The notes beneath the pieces are model-generated. The model saw nothing but the letters and a program-made list of their open reading frames with translations, was not told the DNA's origin and searched no databases. Both the position numbers and the translations under genes were made by a program. A DNA stretch of 40,776 bases, from positions 1-40,776 of the forward strand of contig JAQSWG010000029.1 of the NCBI GenBank assembly GCA_029266735.1. Reading direction: 5' to 3'. Below are positions 23,937 to 32,557 of the stretch, piece by piece; the first letter of the stretch is position 1; each line of letters starts with the position of its first letter. Source of the DNA: Ornithinibacter sp. (GTDB lineage: Bacteria; Actinomycetota; Actinomycetes; Actinomycetales; Dermatophilaceae).

Positions 23937-24761
23937 TCACAGAGCGACGACCGCGGCCCCTCCGACCGCGAGGACGACCCCGACCTGCTGCACCCGCCGA
24001 AGGCGCTCGTGGAGGACGACGCGCGCCAGCACCGTCGTGACGACGGGGTACAGGGAACCGAGCACCGACGCGACGCTCACCTGCCCACGCGAGGAGGCCA
24101 CGGCGAAGAGCGCGTTGGCGGCAAGGTCTCCGCAGCCGATGGCCAGCAGAGCCGGTAGCTCGCGGGCCGTGACACCACCTGCCGACCGCAGGAGCAGCGC
24201 CACCACGACGAGGATCGTCACCGACGTCACCCGCATCCCCCACAGGGTCAGCAGCGTGGACACGCGGGCGCCGCGGTCCAGGCAGAACAACGCCAGGCCG
24301 AAACCGACGGCTGCGCAGCCGGCGAGCACGACCGGCCGCGCGGACACCTCCCCGCTGAGCTCGGGTCCGGAGGCGAGGGTCACCCCCACGACGGCGACGA
24401 GCATCCCCAGCCAGGCCCATGGTGACGGAGCCTCGCCGGTCGCGACGCCGAGGGCCACCGGCACGACGACACCGAGTGCCGCGATGGGCGCGACGACACC
24501 CATCGTGCCGGCCGACAGCGCGGAGTAGAAGCAGATCAGCCCCGTCATCCCCGACAGCCCGGCCGCCAGCGCCCAGAGGGGCCACCCGTCCCACGTCACG
24601 GTGTCCCACCGGAGCGCCACGAGCACCGAGATGACGAGCAGCGCAAGCCCCTGGGTCCACCCCACGACGGCCACCGCCGGACGGCGCCGGGAGGCGACGC
24701 CGGCGAAGAAGTCGGCGGTTCCCCAGGCGACCGACGACGCCAGGGCGAGGACGCTCAGCAC
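23937..24761 (-). CDS. DMT-superfamily (EamA) transporter
   Basis: This is a 274-residue integral membrane protein with about ten hydrophobic spans in two repeated halves, the layout of EamA drug/metabolite transporters. Recognisable parts are [20 protein letters not shown] at the start, [20 protein letters not shown] in the first half and [20 protein letters not shown], the EamA signature, in the second. The substrate (metabolite efflux or amino-acid export) cannot be told. GTG 24761 follows TAGTCT (24768-24773, minus) by six bases. It lies 61 bases upstream of hemE and may be co-transcribed with it. Confidence 0.85.
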   Translation of the reverse strand: MLSVLALASSVAWGTADFFAGVASRRRPAVAVVGWTQGLALLVISVLVALRWDTVTWDGWPLWALAAGLSGMTGLICFYSALSAGTMGVVAPIAALGVVVPVALGVATGEAPSPWAWLGMLVAVVGVTLASGPELSGEVSARPVVLAGCAAVGFGLALFCLDRGARVSTLLTLWGMRVTSVTILVVVALLLRSAGGVTARELPALLAIGCGDLAANALFAVASSRGQVSVASVLGSLYPVVTTVLARVVLHERLRRVQQVGVVLAVGGAAVVAL

Positions 24762-24861
24762 CGACCGAGACTACGAGGTGCCGAACCGGCCCGGGCGACG
24801 GCCCCTGCCGGCTCCGGCGTGCCCGCGCGCCCGTGGCGGCCGCACGGCATACATTGCTGGG

Positions 24862-25263
24862 GTGTCCAGCCGCACCGTCACCGGCCGGGAGTCGCCCGAG
24901 TTCGCCCGCGCTCTCGAAGCCCTCCACGGCGCCCGGCTGCGGCCGGAGGTCCGCCTCACCGAGGTGCCCGCCCCCCAGCGCATCGCGCCGTATGCCGTCG
25001 CGCTCACGGCCGACGTCGCCGACCCCCGTGACCCGGACGACGACCTGGCCTCCGGCCGCTTCGTCCTCCTCCACGACCCCTCGGGCTTCGCCGGGCTGGC
25101 CGACCGGCCCGCCAGCGTCGAGATGGAGGTGCGCGCCTCGTGGACCCCGCTGGGTCCGGAGGTCGCCGCGCACCTGCTCGCCTGGGCCGACCTGCTGTGC
25201 ACCATCGCCGGCCTCCCTCCCCTGCCCGAGGGCGTCGTCGCGCTTCCTGGGCCCCGCCGCTGA
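24862..25263 (+). CDS. DUF3000 protein
   Basis: The 133-residue protein matches DUF3000, a family found only in actinobacteria and usually placed beside hem genes and an RNase D homologue. Features: FARALEALHGARLRPEVRLT, AQ-type motif RIAPYAVALTADVA, GRFVLLHDPSGFAGL and AAHLLAWADLLCTIAGLPPL. Its function is unknown. GTG 24862 lies six bases after TACATT (24850-24855), a leaderless start. Its stop is immediately followed by the ATG of the next gene, so the two are coupled. Confidence 0.88.
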   Translation: MSSRTVTGRESPEFARALEALHGARLRPEVRLTEVPAPQRIAPYAVALTADVADPRDPDDDLASGRFVLLHDPSGFAGLADRPASVEMEVRASWTPLGPEVAAHLLAWADLLCTIAGLPPLPEGVVALPGPRR

Positions 25264-26493
25264 ATGAGCCACGAGACCGCCGCCACAGCCTCCGAGGAGC
25301 CGACCGCCCGGTCGGTCCCCCTCGTCGAGCCGGCCGACGGCGTGCCTCATGTCGTGGAGACCGAACGCGAGCTCGAGCGCGCTGCCGCGGCGATCGCCGC
25401 GGCCAGCGGGCCGGTCGCCATCGACGCCGAGCGCGCCTCCGGCTACCGCTACGGCCAGCGGGCCTATCTCGTCCAGGTGCGTCGCGACGGGGCGGGCACC
25501 TTTCTCATCGACCCCATCGGCTGTCCCGACCTCTCGCCCCTCGACCGGGCCATCGGTGCCGCGGAGTGGATCCTGCACGCGGCCACCCAGGACCTCGCGT
25601 GCCTGGCCGAGGTGGGCCTGCGTCCCCGGCAGCTGTTCGACACCGAGCTGGCCGCGCGCATCCTGGGCCTCCCCCGGGTCGGCCTCGCCGCGGTCGTCGA
25701 TCACTACCTGGGCCTGACCCTGGCCAAGGAGCACTCGGCGGTCGACTGGTCGACCCGGCCGCTGCCCGAGCCGTGGCTGCGCTACGCGGCCCTCGACGTC
25801 GAGGTGCTCGACGAGCTGCGCAACCTCATGGGCGTCGACCTCGCGATGCAGGGCAAGGCGGAGTGGGCCAGGCAGGAGTTCAACGCGCTGCTCAGGTGGA
25901 CACCCACCGAGCGGACCGACCCATGGCGTCGGACCTCGGGCATGAACGCGCTGCGCTCCCGCCGCTCGGTCGCCATCGTCCGGGAGCTCTGGTACGTGCG
26001 CGACGACATCGCACGCGAACGCGACACCTCCGTCGGGCGGATCCTGCCGGATGCCGCGCTCGTCCAGATCGCCGCGACCGCCCCCCAGACGACCGCCGAC
26101 CTCCCCCGTGGCCACCGGGCGATCGCCCGCTACGGCCGCCAGTGGGTGGAGGCGGTGCGGAGGGCGTCGGAGATCCCCGACGACGACCTGCCGCCTCGCA
26201 CCCTGCCCCCCGACGGCCCTCCTCCCCCGCGGGTCTGGGCCGAGAAGAACCCCGTGGCGGCCGACCGGCTGGGGGCGACGCGGGCCGCGCTCATGGCATT
26301 CGCCCACGAACACGTCATCCCGGTGGAGAACGTGTGCTCGCCCGACCCGTTGCGCCGCGTCGTGTGGCAGCCGCCCACGGACCGGGACAAGGCGGCGTTC
26401 ACTCGGGCGCTGCTCGACCAGGGGGCGCGGCCGTGGCAGGCGGAGATCGTGGCGCCGATGCTCGTCGCGGCCTTCGCGCAGTTCCCCGACTGA
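25264..26493 (+). CDS. rnd: RNase D-like 3'-5' exonuclease with HRDC domain
   Basis: The 409-residue protein has a DEDDy exonuclease domain (residues about 45-210): AIDAERASGYRYGQRAYLVQ (acidic pair), HAATQDLACLAEVG, DTELAARILGLPRVGL, and RYAALDVEVLDEL with the Tyr-x3-Asp. An HRDC helical domain follows (LRSRRSVAIVRELWYVRDDI), then a C-terminal extension of about 100 residues common in actinobacterial homologues. It likely trims structured RNA 3' ends. The ATG abuts the DUF3000 stop with no gap. A 140 bp gap without features follows before the arsR promoter. Confidence 0.9.
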   Translation: MSHETAATASEEPTARSVPLVEPADGVPHVVETERELERAAAAIAAASGPVAIDAERASGYRYGQRAYLVQVRRDGAGTFLIDPIGCPDLSPLDRAIGAAEWILHAATQDLACLAEVGLRPRQLFDTELAARILGLPRVGLAAVVDHYLGLTLAKEHSAVDWSTRPLPEPWLRYAALDVEVLDELRNLMGVDLAMQGKAEWARQEFNALLRWTPTERTDPWRRTSGMNALRSRRSVAIVRELWYVRDDIARERDTSVGRILPDAALVQIAATAPQTTADLPRGHRAIARYGRQWVEAVRRASEIPDDDLPPRTLPPDGPPPPRVWAEKNPVAADRLGATRAALMAFAHEHVIPVENVCSPDPLRRVVWQPPTDRDKAAFTRALLDQGARPWQAEIVAPMLVAAFAQFPD

Positions 26494-26636
26494 CCCGGCC
26501 GCGTGAGGGCCGCACCCCGTCGAGAAAGTGGATCGCCCACACCCATCAGCGCGCCGGGCTGGCTGAGTCGAGGGGCCACGACCCGCCGGCGGGCGGCTCG
26601 AACCATCGGCGTGTCGTGACCCCTCGTCCTCCTGGG

Positions 26637-26666
26637 TTGACAGGCAAGTGCTTACTTGCCTATTGT
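26637..26666 (+). promoter_or_regulatory. arsR promoter with embedded operator palindrome
   Basis: TTGACA (26637-26642) and TATTGT (26661-26666) are an excellent sigma-70-type pair with an 18-base spacer. Inside it lies the perfect inverted repeat AGGCAAGT-GCTT-ACTTGCCT (26642-26661). The -10 box ends seven bases before GTG 26674, so the transcript is probably leaderless. A repressor on this palindrome would block RNA polymerase; the encoded ArsR protein is the obvious candidate. Confidence 0.8.
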
Positions 26667-26673
26667 CGAGGAC

Positions 26674-26970
26674 GTGGATGACGCGGACGCCCTGTTCAAG
26701 GCGCTGGCCGACCCGACCCGCCGGGCCCTGCTCGACGCGCTGTCCGAGCGCGACGGCCAGACCCTGTTCGAGCTGTGCGCCCGGATGGCGACCGCTCATG
26801 GTCTGACCTCGAGCCGGCAGGCGATCTCTCAGCACCTCGACGTGCTCGAGACGGCCGGGCTCGTGACCCGGCGGCGCGAGGGCCGCTACACCTTCCACGA
26901 CCTCGACACCGCTCCGTTGGCGCCGCTGCGCGAGCGGTGGCACCACCCCGACGAGAGGACCCCCCGATGA
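26674..26970 (+). CDS. ArsR-family transcriptional regulator
   Basis: This 98-residue winged-helix repressor shows LFKALADPTRRALLDALSER, the classic start of ArsR proteins, then the recognition helix region LTSSRQAISQHLDVLETAGL and the wing VTRRREGRYTFHDLD. No cysteine or histidine metal cluster (such as ELCVCDL) is visible, so it probably senses an organic compound or redox state rather than arsenic. GTG 26674 is chosen from the promoter geometry; TTG 26656 would put the promoter inside the gene. Its stop overlaps the next ATG (ATGA), forming a two-gene operon with a VOC protein. Confidence 0.88.
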   Translation: MDDADALFKALADPTRRALLDALSERDGQTLFELCARMATAHGLTSSRQAISQHLDVLETAGLVTRRREGRYTFHDLDTAPLAPLRERWHHPDERTPR

Positions 26971-27359
26971 GGATCACCCTGACCAGCGTCCTGGTCGACG
27001 ACCAGGCCAAGGCACTCGACTTCTACACCCAGGTGCTCGGCTTCGAGAAGAAGCACGATGTGCCCATGGGCGACTCCGCCTGGATCACCGTGGTCAGCCC
27101 GCAGGCCCGCGACGGCGTCGAGCTCGTGCTCGAGCCCGACCAGCACCCGGCGGCCCGCCCGTTCAAGGAGGCCCTGGTCGCCGACGGCATCCCCTTCACG
27201 GCCTTCACGGTCGACGACGTGGAGGCCGAGCACACCCGGCTCGCCGCGGCCGGCGTGGTGTTCACCCAGCCACCCACGCGCATGGGTCCGGTGACCACCG
27301 CCGTGTTCGACGACACCTGCGGCAACCTGATCCAGATCCAGTCGCCCGTGTCCGAGTGA
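26967..27359 (+). CDS. VOC-superfamily (glyoxalase-like) protein
   Basis: This 130-residue VOC protein contains VLVDDQAKALDFYTQVLGF at the start, AWITVVSPQ in the middle and VFDDTCGNLIQIQ at the end. It resembles the actinobacterial family often encoded after an ArsR regulator, where the pair responds to electrophiles or xenobiotics. Metal-ligand positions differ from glyoxalase I, so a binding or other lyase role is possible. It overlaps arsR by four bases and shares its promoter. Confidence 0.87.
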   Translation: MRITLTSVLVDDQAKALDFYTQVLGFEKKHDVPMGDSAWITVVSPQARDGVELVLEPDQHPAARPFKEALVADGIPFTAFTVDDVEAEHTRLAAAGVVFTQPPTRMGPVTTAVFDDTCGNLIQIQSPVSE

Positions 27360-27387
27360 CGCCCGTCACGCCGGGGCCTCTAGGGCG

Positions 27388-27409
27388 CTAAGCGTCCGCT
27401 TAGTACGGT
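27388..27409 (+). promoter_or_regulatory. Operator palindrome and -10 box before fadA
   Basis: CTAAGCG-TC-CGCTTAG (27388-27403) is a perfect 7-bp inverted repeat with a 2-base centre, followed immediately by TACGGT (27404-27409) as a likely -10 box. The placement over the spacer of the promoter fits a repressor. TetR-family regulators of fatty-acid degradation in actinobacteria bind sites of this type; which regulator acts here is unknown, and none is encoded beside it. Confidence 0.65.
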
Positions 27410-27468
27410 GGAGTCCTGGGCCCGAGGACGACCGGGTCCCTCCCCCACCCCAGCCCAGGGAGGCCACC

Positions 27469-28680
27469 GTGCCACGCGCACTCCAGGACGTCGTCTTCGT
27501 CGACGGCGTCCGCACCCCGTTCGGACGCGCCGGCGAGAAGGGCATGTACGCCCAGACGCGCGCCGACGACCTCGTCATCAAGTGCATCCGCGAGCTCCTC
27601 CGCCGCCACCCCGAGCTGCCCAAGGAGCGGGTGGAGGAGGTGGCCATCGCTGCCACCACGCAGATCGGCGACCAGGGCCTGACCCTCGGCCGGCTGGCGG
27701 GCCTGCTGTCCGGCCTCCCTGCCACGACCCCCGGCTACTCCATCGACCGGATGTGTGCCGGAGCCATGACGGCGGTGACGAACGTCGCGTCCTCCATCGG
27801 GTTCGGCGCCATCGACGTCGCGATCGCCGGCGGCGTCGAGCACATGGGGCGCCACCCGATGGGCGAGGGCATCGACCCCAACCCGCGGATCGTCGCCGAG
27901 CGCATCGTCGACGAGTCGGCCCTCGTCATGGGGAAGACCGCGGAGAACCTCCACGACCGCTTCCCGCACATCACCAAGGACCGGTGCGACGCGTATGCCG
28001 TGACCAGCCAGCACAGGCTCGCCGCAGCCTATGCAGCCGGCAAGGTCCAGCCCGACCTCGTGCCGGTGGCGACGCGGCACGTCGAGAGGGGCTGGGGCCT
28101 CGCGACGGTCGACGAGCCGCCCCGCCCCGGCACGACGCTCGAGGAGCTGGGCGCCCTGAAGACCCCGTTCCGGCCGCACGGCAACGTCACCGCCGGCAAC
28201 GCGGCCGGCCTCAACGACGGGGCCACCGCGTGCCTCCTCGCCTCGCAGACCGCGGCCACCGAGCTCGGCCTTCCGGTGGGCATGCGGCTCGTGTCCTACG
28301 GGTTCGTCGGTGTCGAGCCGGAGGTCATGGGCATCGGCCCGGTGCCCGCCACCGAGAAGGCGCTCCGCCAGGCCGGTCTGACGATCGACGACATCGGCCT
28401 CCTCGAGCTCAACGAGGCCTTCGCGGTCCAGGTCATCGCGTTCCTCGACCACTTCGGGATCGCGGACGACGACGAGCGGGTCAACCCCTGGGGTGGCGCC
28501 ATCGCCACAGGGCATCCTCTTGCCTCGTCCGGTGTGCGGCTGATGACCCAGCTCGCACGGCACTTCGAGGAACACCCCGACGTGCGGTACGGCCTCACCG
28601 CGATGTGCATCGGCATCGGCATGGGCGGCTGCGTCCTCTGGGAGAACCCCCACCACGCCGACTACGGCAAGGAGTCCTGA
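27469..28680 (+). CDS. fadA: Acetyl-CoA acyltransferase (thiolase)
   Basis: The 403-residue thiolase cleaves 3-ketoacyl-CoA at the end of each beta-oxidation round. Nucleophile Cys96 sits in YSIDRMCAGAMTA. NPWGGAIATGHPLASSGVRL carries the GHP histidine, and the second catalytic cysteine is in GIGMGGCVLWE; LLELNEAFAVQVI is also diagnostic. GTG 27469 has GGGAGG five bases upstream. It is the first gene of an operon with fadB three bases on. The palindrome before it suggests control by acyl-CoA availability. Confidence 0.95.
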   Translation: MPRALQDVVFVDGVRTPFGRAGEKGMYAQTRADDLVIKCIRELLRRHPELPKERVEEVAIAATTQIGDQGLTLGRLAGLLSGLPATTPGYSIDRMCAGAMTAVTNVASSIGFGAIDVAIAGGVEHMGRHPMGEGIDPNPRIVAERIVDESALVMGKTAENLHDRFPHITKDRCDAYAVTSQHRLAAAYAAGKVQPDLVPVATRHVERGWGLATVDEPPRPGTTLEELGALKTPFRPHGNVTAGNAAGLNDGATACLLASQTAATELGLPVGMRLVSYGFVGVEPEVMGIGPVPATEKALRQAGLTIDDIGLLELNEAFAVQVIAFLDHFGIADDDERVNPWGGAIATGHPLASSGVRLMTQLARHFEEHPDVRYGLTAMCIGIGMGGCVLWENPHHADYGKES

Positions 28681-28683
28681 GCC

Positions 28684-30819
28684 ATGACGACCTCCACCAC
28701 CGCTGCCCCGTCGTCGACGCCTGCCGTGCCGGCGGAGGTCGTGACGCACACGCCGGTCCAGGACGTGGCCCTTCCCGGCGGCGCCGGCACCCTGGCACTC
28801 GTCACCCTTGAGAACGGCCAGGACCACACACGGCCCACCACCTTCGGACCACGCGGGATCGCCGAGCTCGCGGCAACCGTCGCGCGGCTGCGCGAGCGGG
28901 CCGAGGCGGGCGAGATCCAGGCCGTGGCGATCACGGGGAAGCCCTTCGTGTTCGCCGTCGGGGCCGACCTGTCCGGCATCCCGTACGTCGTCGAGCGACG
29001 TCAGGCGACCGAGTTCGCCAGCGCGGGGCACGCGGCATTCGCGGCGATCATGGACCTGCCGGTCCCGACGTTCGCCTTCGTCAACGGCGCAGCGATGGGC
29101 GGCGGGGTCGAGCTCGCGCTCGCCTGCGACCACCGGAGCATCTCGGCCGGTGTCGCCGCGTTCGCCCTGCCGGAGACGTTTCTGGGGCTGCTCCCGGGCT
29201 GGGGCGGCTGCTACCTCCTGCCGAACCTCATCGGGCCGGCGAATGCTCTCAAGGTCATCGTCGAGAACCCCCTCTCGCAGAACCGGATGCTCACCGCGAA
29301 GGAGGTCGCCGCGCTGGGGATCGCGGACGTCCTCCTCGAGCCTGCCGACTTCCTCGAGGACTCGCTGCGCTGGGCTGGCGGCGTTGTTTCCGGCACCACC
29401 AGCGGGCAACGCCCCGAGGTCGCCCGTGACGAGGCCGTCTGGGACTCGGCCTGTGATTCCGCGAGGAAGATCGTGCTCGCGAAGTCGGCGGGGCGGGCCA
29501 CGGGTGCGCTGCGCGCCGTCGAGCTCGTCCGCGCCGCGCGAACCGCCACCCGCGAGGAGGCCTTCACCGCCGAGGACGAGGCGCTGGGCGACCTCACGAT
29601 GAGCGACGAGCTGCGGGCCGGCCTCTATGCCTTCGACCTCGTGCAGAAGCGGGCGAAGCGCCCCGCCGGCGCACCGGACCCCTCCCTGGCCAGACCGGTC
29701 ACGAAGGTCGGCATCGTCGGCGCGGGTCTCATGGCCAGCCAGCTGGCGTTGCTCTTCGCGCGCCGGCTGGGCGTGCCCGTCGTGTTGACGGACCTGGACG
29801 AGGCACGCGTGGCCAAGGGCGTCGACTCGGTGCACGCGGAGATCCAGGGCCTCCTCACCAAGGGCCGGCTGTCCCCGGACAAGGCGTCCTTCCTCACCCG
29901 GCTCGTGACCGGCTCGACGTCCAAGGACGGTTTCGCCGACGCCGACTTCGTCATCGAGGCCGCCTTCGAGGAGATGTCCGTCAAACGGCAGGTGTTCGCC
30001 GAGGTGGAGGCCGTTGTCTCCGCCGAGTGCGTCCTCGCGTCGAACACCTCGTCCCTGTCGATCACCGAGATGGCGAGCGCCCTGCAGCACCCCGAGCGGG
30101 TCGTCGGCCTCCACTTCTTCAACCCGGTCGCCGTGATGCCCCTGGTCGAGGTCATCCCGGGGGAACACACCGACGACAGCGCGCTGGCAACGGCATTCGC
30201 CACCGGTCGCGCGCTCGGGAAGACGACGATCCGGGTCAAGGACTCGGCGTCCTTCGTCGTCAACCGCCTGCTGGGACGCTTCATGGGCGAGTTCTCCCGC
30301 ATGGTCGACGAGGGCACGCCGGTCACGACGGCGGACCGCGCGGTGTCCGGCCTCGCCCCGATGCCGCCCTTCGTCCTCCTCGGCGTCGTGGGGCCGACGA
30401 TCGCGCTGCACAACAGCGAGACGCTGAACCGTGCCTTCGGGGACCGGTTCCACGTCTCGCCGAGCCTGCGGCGTCTCGTCGAGGCCGGCAAGCGCGGCTA
30501 CTACCTCATGGACGACGGGCGGCCGGTGCCCGACCCGGAGGTGCTCGCCATGGCGGAGCGTCCCGAGAACCCGGTCGAGCTGACGGTCGGGCAGGCGCGC
30601 GAGCGCATCCTCGAGGTCCTCGCCGAGGAGGTGGGACTGCTGCTGTCCGAGGGGGTCGTGGCCACACCGATGGACATCGACCTCGCGATGATCACGGGGG
30701 CCGGCTTCCAGTTCTGGAACGGCGGCCTCTGTCCCCTGCTCGACCGCGAGGGGGCCTCCGAGCGGGTCGTCGGACGACGGTTCCTGCCCCCCGGCGTCGC
30801 GAGCGTGCCCGCCGGCTGA
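28684..30819 (+). CDS. fadB: FadB/FadJ-type 3-hydroxyacyl-CoA dehydrogenase / enoyl-CoA hydratase
   Basis: The 711-residue fusion carries out hydration and NAD-dependent oxidation in beta-oxidation. The N-terminal hydratase has VFAVGADLSGIPYVVE (oxyanion hole) and FVNGAAMGGGVELALACDHR plus FALPETFLGLLPGWGG with the two catalytic Glu. The dehydrogenase begins at about residue 337 with KVGIVGAGLMASQLALLF (NAD loop), then LASNTSSLSITEMA and GLHFFNPVAVMPLVEVIPG with the His-Glu pair. It follows fadA by three bases, with AAGGAG upstream of ATG 28684. The two proteins should form the trifunctional complex. Confidence 0.95.
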   Translation: MTTSTTAAPSSTPAVPAEVVTHTPVQDVALPGGAGTLALVTLENGQDHTRPTTFGPRGIAELAATVARLRERAEAGEIQAVAITGKPFVFAVGADLSGIPYVVERRQATEFASAGHAAFAAIMDLPVPTFAFVNGAAMGGGVELALACDHRSISAGVAAFALPETFLGLLPGWGGCYLLPNLIGPANALKVIVENPLSQNRMLTAKEVAALGIADVLLEPADFLEDSLRWAGGVVSGTTSGQRPEVARDEAVWDSACDSARKIVLAKSAGRATGALRAVELVRAARTATREEAFTAEDEALGDLTMSDELRAGLYAFDLVQKRAKRPAGAPDPSLARPVTKVGIVGAGLMASQLALLFARRLGVPVVLTDLDEARVAKGVDSVHAEIQGLLTKGRLSPDKASFLTRLVTGSTSKDGFADADFVIEAAFEEMSVKRQVFAEVEAVVSAECVLASNTSSLSITEMASALQHPERVVGLHFFNPVAVMPLVEVIPGEHTDDSALATAFATGRALGKTTIRVKDSASFVVNRLLGRFMGEFSRMVDEGTPVTTADRAVSGLAPMPPFVLLGVVGPTIALHNSETLNRAFGDRFHVSPSLRRLVEAGKRGYYLMDDGRPVPDPEVLAMAERPENPVELTVGQARERILEVLAEEVGLLLSEGVVATPMDIDLAMITGAGFQFWNGGLCPLLDREGASERVVGRRFLPPGVASVPAG

Positions 30820-30886
30820 CCGTCCGTCACGGGGCACGGCAAGGGGATGGTCCGACGATCCGGATCCGTGTCGGTCGATCTCGTGA

Positions 30887-30908
30887 TATCTCACAACTGA
30901 GATACCCT
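30887..30908 (+). promoter_or_regulatory. Palindrome over the -10 region of the XRE-MurA gene
   Basis: TATCTCA-CAAC-TGAGATA (30887-30904) is a perfect 7-bp inverted repeat overlapping TACCCT (30903-30908), which ends six bases before GTG 30915. A related half-site GATCTCGTGA lies just upstream (30877-30886). Such sites are typical targets of XRE-type repressors, so the DNA-binding domain encoded by the same gene is the likely ligand. Confidence 0.7.
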
Positions 30909-30914
30909 GTCGCG

Positions 30915-32462
30915 GTGACGACGACCACCACCTCGGACACCTACCTCACCCGGATCGGCACCCTCATCCGGGATGCCCGCCGCCACCAGGGGCTCACCCA
31001 GAGCGAACTGGCCGACCTCCTCGGGACCAGCCAGAGCGCCGTCGCCCGCATCGAGCAGGGCAAGCAGAACCTGTCCCTCGAGATGCTGGCGCGGATCGGC
31101 GAGAAGCTCGACAGCGAGTTCGTCTCGCTGGGGCACAGCGGTCCGCAGCACCTGAGGATCGTCGGCGGGCGCAAGCTCTCCGGCTCGATCCCCGTGAAGA
31201 CGAGCAAGAACGCCGCCGTCGCCCTCCTGTGCGCGAGCCTGCTCAACAAGGGCCGCACGACGCTGCGCAGCCTGGCCCGCATCGAGGAGGTCAACCGGAT
31301 CATCGAGGTGCTCACCTCGATCGGCGTGCGCGTGCGGTGGCTCCCCGACAGCAACGACCTCGAGATCATCCCGCCGGCACGGCTGGACCTCGGGAGCATC
31401 GACGTCGAGGCTGCGCGGCGCACGCGCACGGTGATCATGTTCCTCGGTCCGATGCTCCACGAGCTCCAGCACTTCCAGCTGCCGTATGCCGGGGGCTGCG
31501 ACCTCGGGACGCGCACCGTCGAGCCGCACCTGTCCGCGCTCAAGGCCTTCGGCCTCGACGTGGCCGCCACCCACGGTTTCTACCAGGCGGAGGTCCTGCC
31601 CGGACGGTCACCGCAGCGGGCCATCGTGCTCACCGAGCGGGGCGACACGGTGACCGAGAACGTCCTCATGGCCGCTGCCCGGCATCCCGGGACGACGGTC
31701 ATCCGCAACGCCTCCCCCAACTACATGGTCCAGGACCTGTGCTTCTTCCTCCGGGCCCTCGGCGTGGGGATCGAGGGGATCGGCACGACCACGCTCACGG
31801 TCACCGGGGTGGCCCGGGTCGACGTCGACATCGAGTACTTCCCGTCGGAGGACCCGATCGAGGCGATGAGCCTCATCGCCGCCGCGGTCGTCACCGAGTC
31901 GACGATCACCATCGAGCGGGTGCCTATCGAGTTCCTGGAGATCGAGCTGGCCACCCTCGAGGAGATGGGCCTGCGCTTCACGCTGACCGACGAGTACCGC
32001 GCGAACAACGGCCACACCCGTCTCGTCGACCTCACCATCCATCCGGGGCCGCTTCGGGCGCCGGTCGACAAGATCGCACCGATGCCGTTCCCCGGTCTCA
32101 ACATCGACAACCTGCCGTTCTTCGCCCTCATCGCCGCCTGTGCGGAAGGCACGACGATGATCCATGACTGGGTGTACGAGAACCGCGCGATCTACCTCAC
32201 CGAGCTCAACAAGGTCGGTGGCCAGGTGCAGCTCCTCGATCCCCACCGCGTGATGATCACCGGGCCCACGCCGAAGTGGCGGGCCGCGGAGGTCATGTGC
32301 CCGCCCGCGCTGCGGCCAGGGGTCGTCATGCTGCTCGCCATGCTCGCCGCTCCCGGCACGTCGGTGCTGCGCAACATCTACGTCATCAACCGCGGCTACG
32401 AGGACCTCGCCGAGCGGCTCAACGCCCTCGGGGCGACGATCGAGACCTTCCGCGACATCTGA
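30915..32462 (+). CDS. XRE DNA-binding domain fused to a MurA-type enolpyruvyl transferase
   Basis: Of 515 residues, about 10-68 form an XRE helix-turn-helix (LIRDARRHQGLTQSELADLL, GTSQSAVARIEQGKQNLSLE). From about residue 75 the rest aligns with UDP-GlcNAc enolpyruvyl transferase. Compared with E. coli MurA from memory, Lys22-Asn23 (TSKNAAV), Arg91, Cys115 and Arg120 (AGGCDLGTRTVEPH), Asp231 (SEDPIEAM), Arg331 (YENRAIYLTEL), Arg371 and Arg397 (NRGYEDLAERL) are kept. Asp123 is Glu, and three residues are inserted before the Asp305 equivalent (FPGLNIDNLPFF). The enzyme is thus probably active or at least binds substrate. GTG 30915 is leaderless. A regulator that senses or makes cell-wall precursor is inferred. 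Confidence 0.88.
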   Translation: MTTTTTSDTYLTRIGTLIRDARRHQGLTQSELADLLGTSQSAVARIEQGKQNLSLEMLARIGEKLDSEFVSLGHSGPQHLRIVGGRKLSGSIPVKTSKNAAVALLCASLLNKGRTTLRSLARIEEVNRIIEVLTSIGVRVRWLPDSNDLEIIPPARLDLGSIDVEAARRTRTVIMFLGPMLHELQHFQLPYAGGCDLGTRTVEPHLSALKAFGLDVAATHGFYQAEVLPGRSPQRAIVLTERGDTVTENVLMAAARHPGTTVIRNASPNYMVQDLCFFLRALGVGIEGIGTTTLTVTGVARVDVDIEYFPSEDPIEAMSLIAAAVVTESTITIERVPIEFLEIELATLEEMGLRFTLTDEYRANNGHTRLVDLTIHPGPLRAPVDKIAPMPFPGLNIDNLPFFALIAACAEGTTMIHDWVYENRAIYLTELNKVGGQVQLLDPHRVMITGPTPKWRAAEVMCPPALRPGVVMLLAMLAAPGTSVLRNIYVINRGYEDLAERLNALGATIETFRDI

Positions 32463-32482
32463 GGCCGCCCGGTCCGCTTCGC

Positions 32483-32512
32483 CGGGCCCGCCCCGCCGGG
32501 CCCGCCCCGCCG
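32483..32512. repeat. Tandem 14-mer CGGGCCCGCCCCGC
   Basis: Two exact copies (32483-32496 and 32497-32510) plus two bases lie 20 bases after the XRE-MurA stop. It can fold poorly as a hairpin through GGGCCC and may help terminate transcription; it may also be simple slippage. Confidence 0.5.
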
Positions 32513-32557
32513 GTGCTGCCTCTGGTGCGCACCCCGATCGGGGAGCACCATGGGGAG

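Noticed and set aside
23872-26946. Very long minus-strand ORF (1024 codons)
   Set aside because: It is antisense to the clear DUF3000 and RNase D genes and runs in a shadow frame of the DMT transporter; composition is Arg/Gly/Pro-rich with no domain. Stop-poor shadows are expected at this GC content.
27400-30894. Minus-strand ORF of 1164 codons
   Set aside because: Exactly antisense to fadA and fadB, rich in Arg, Asp, His and Gly, with no recognisable domain.
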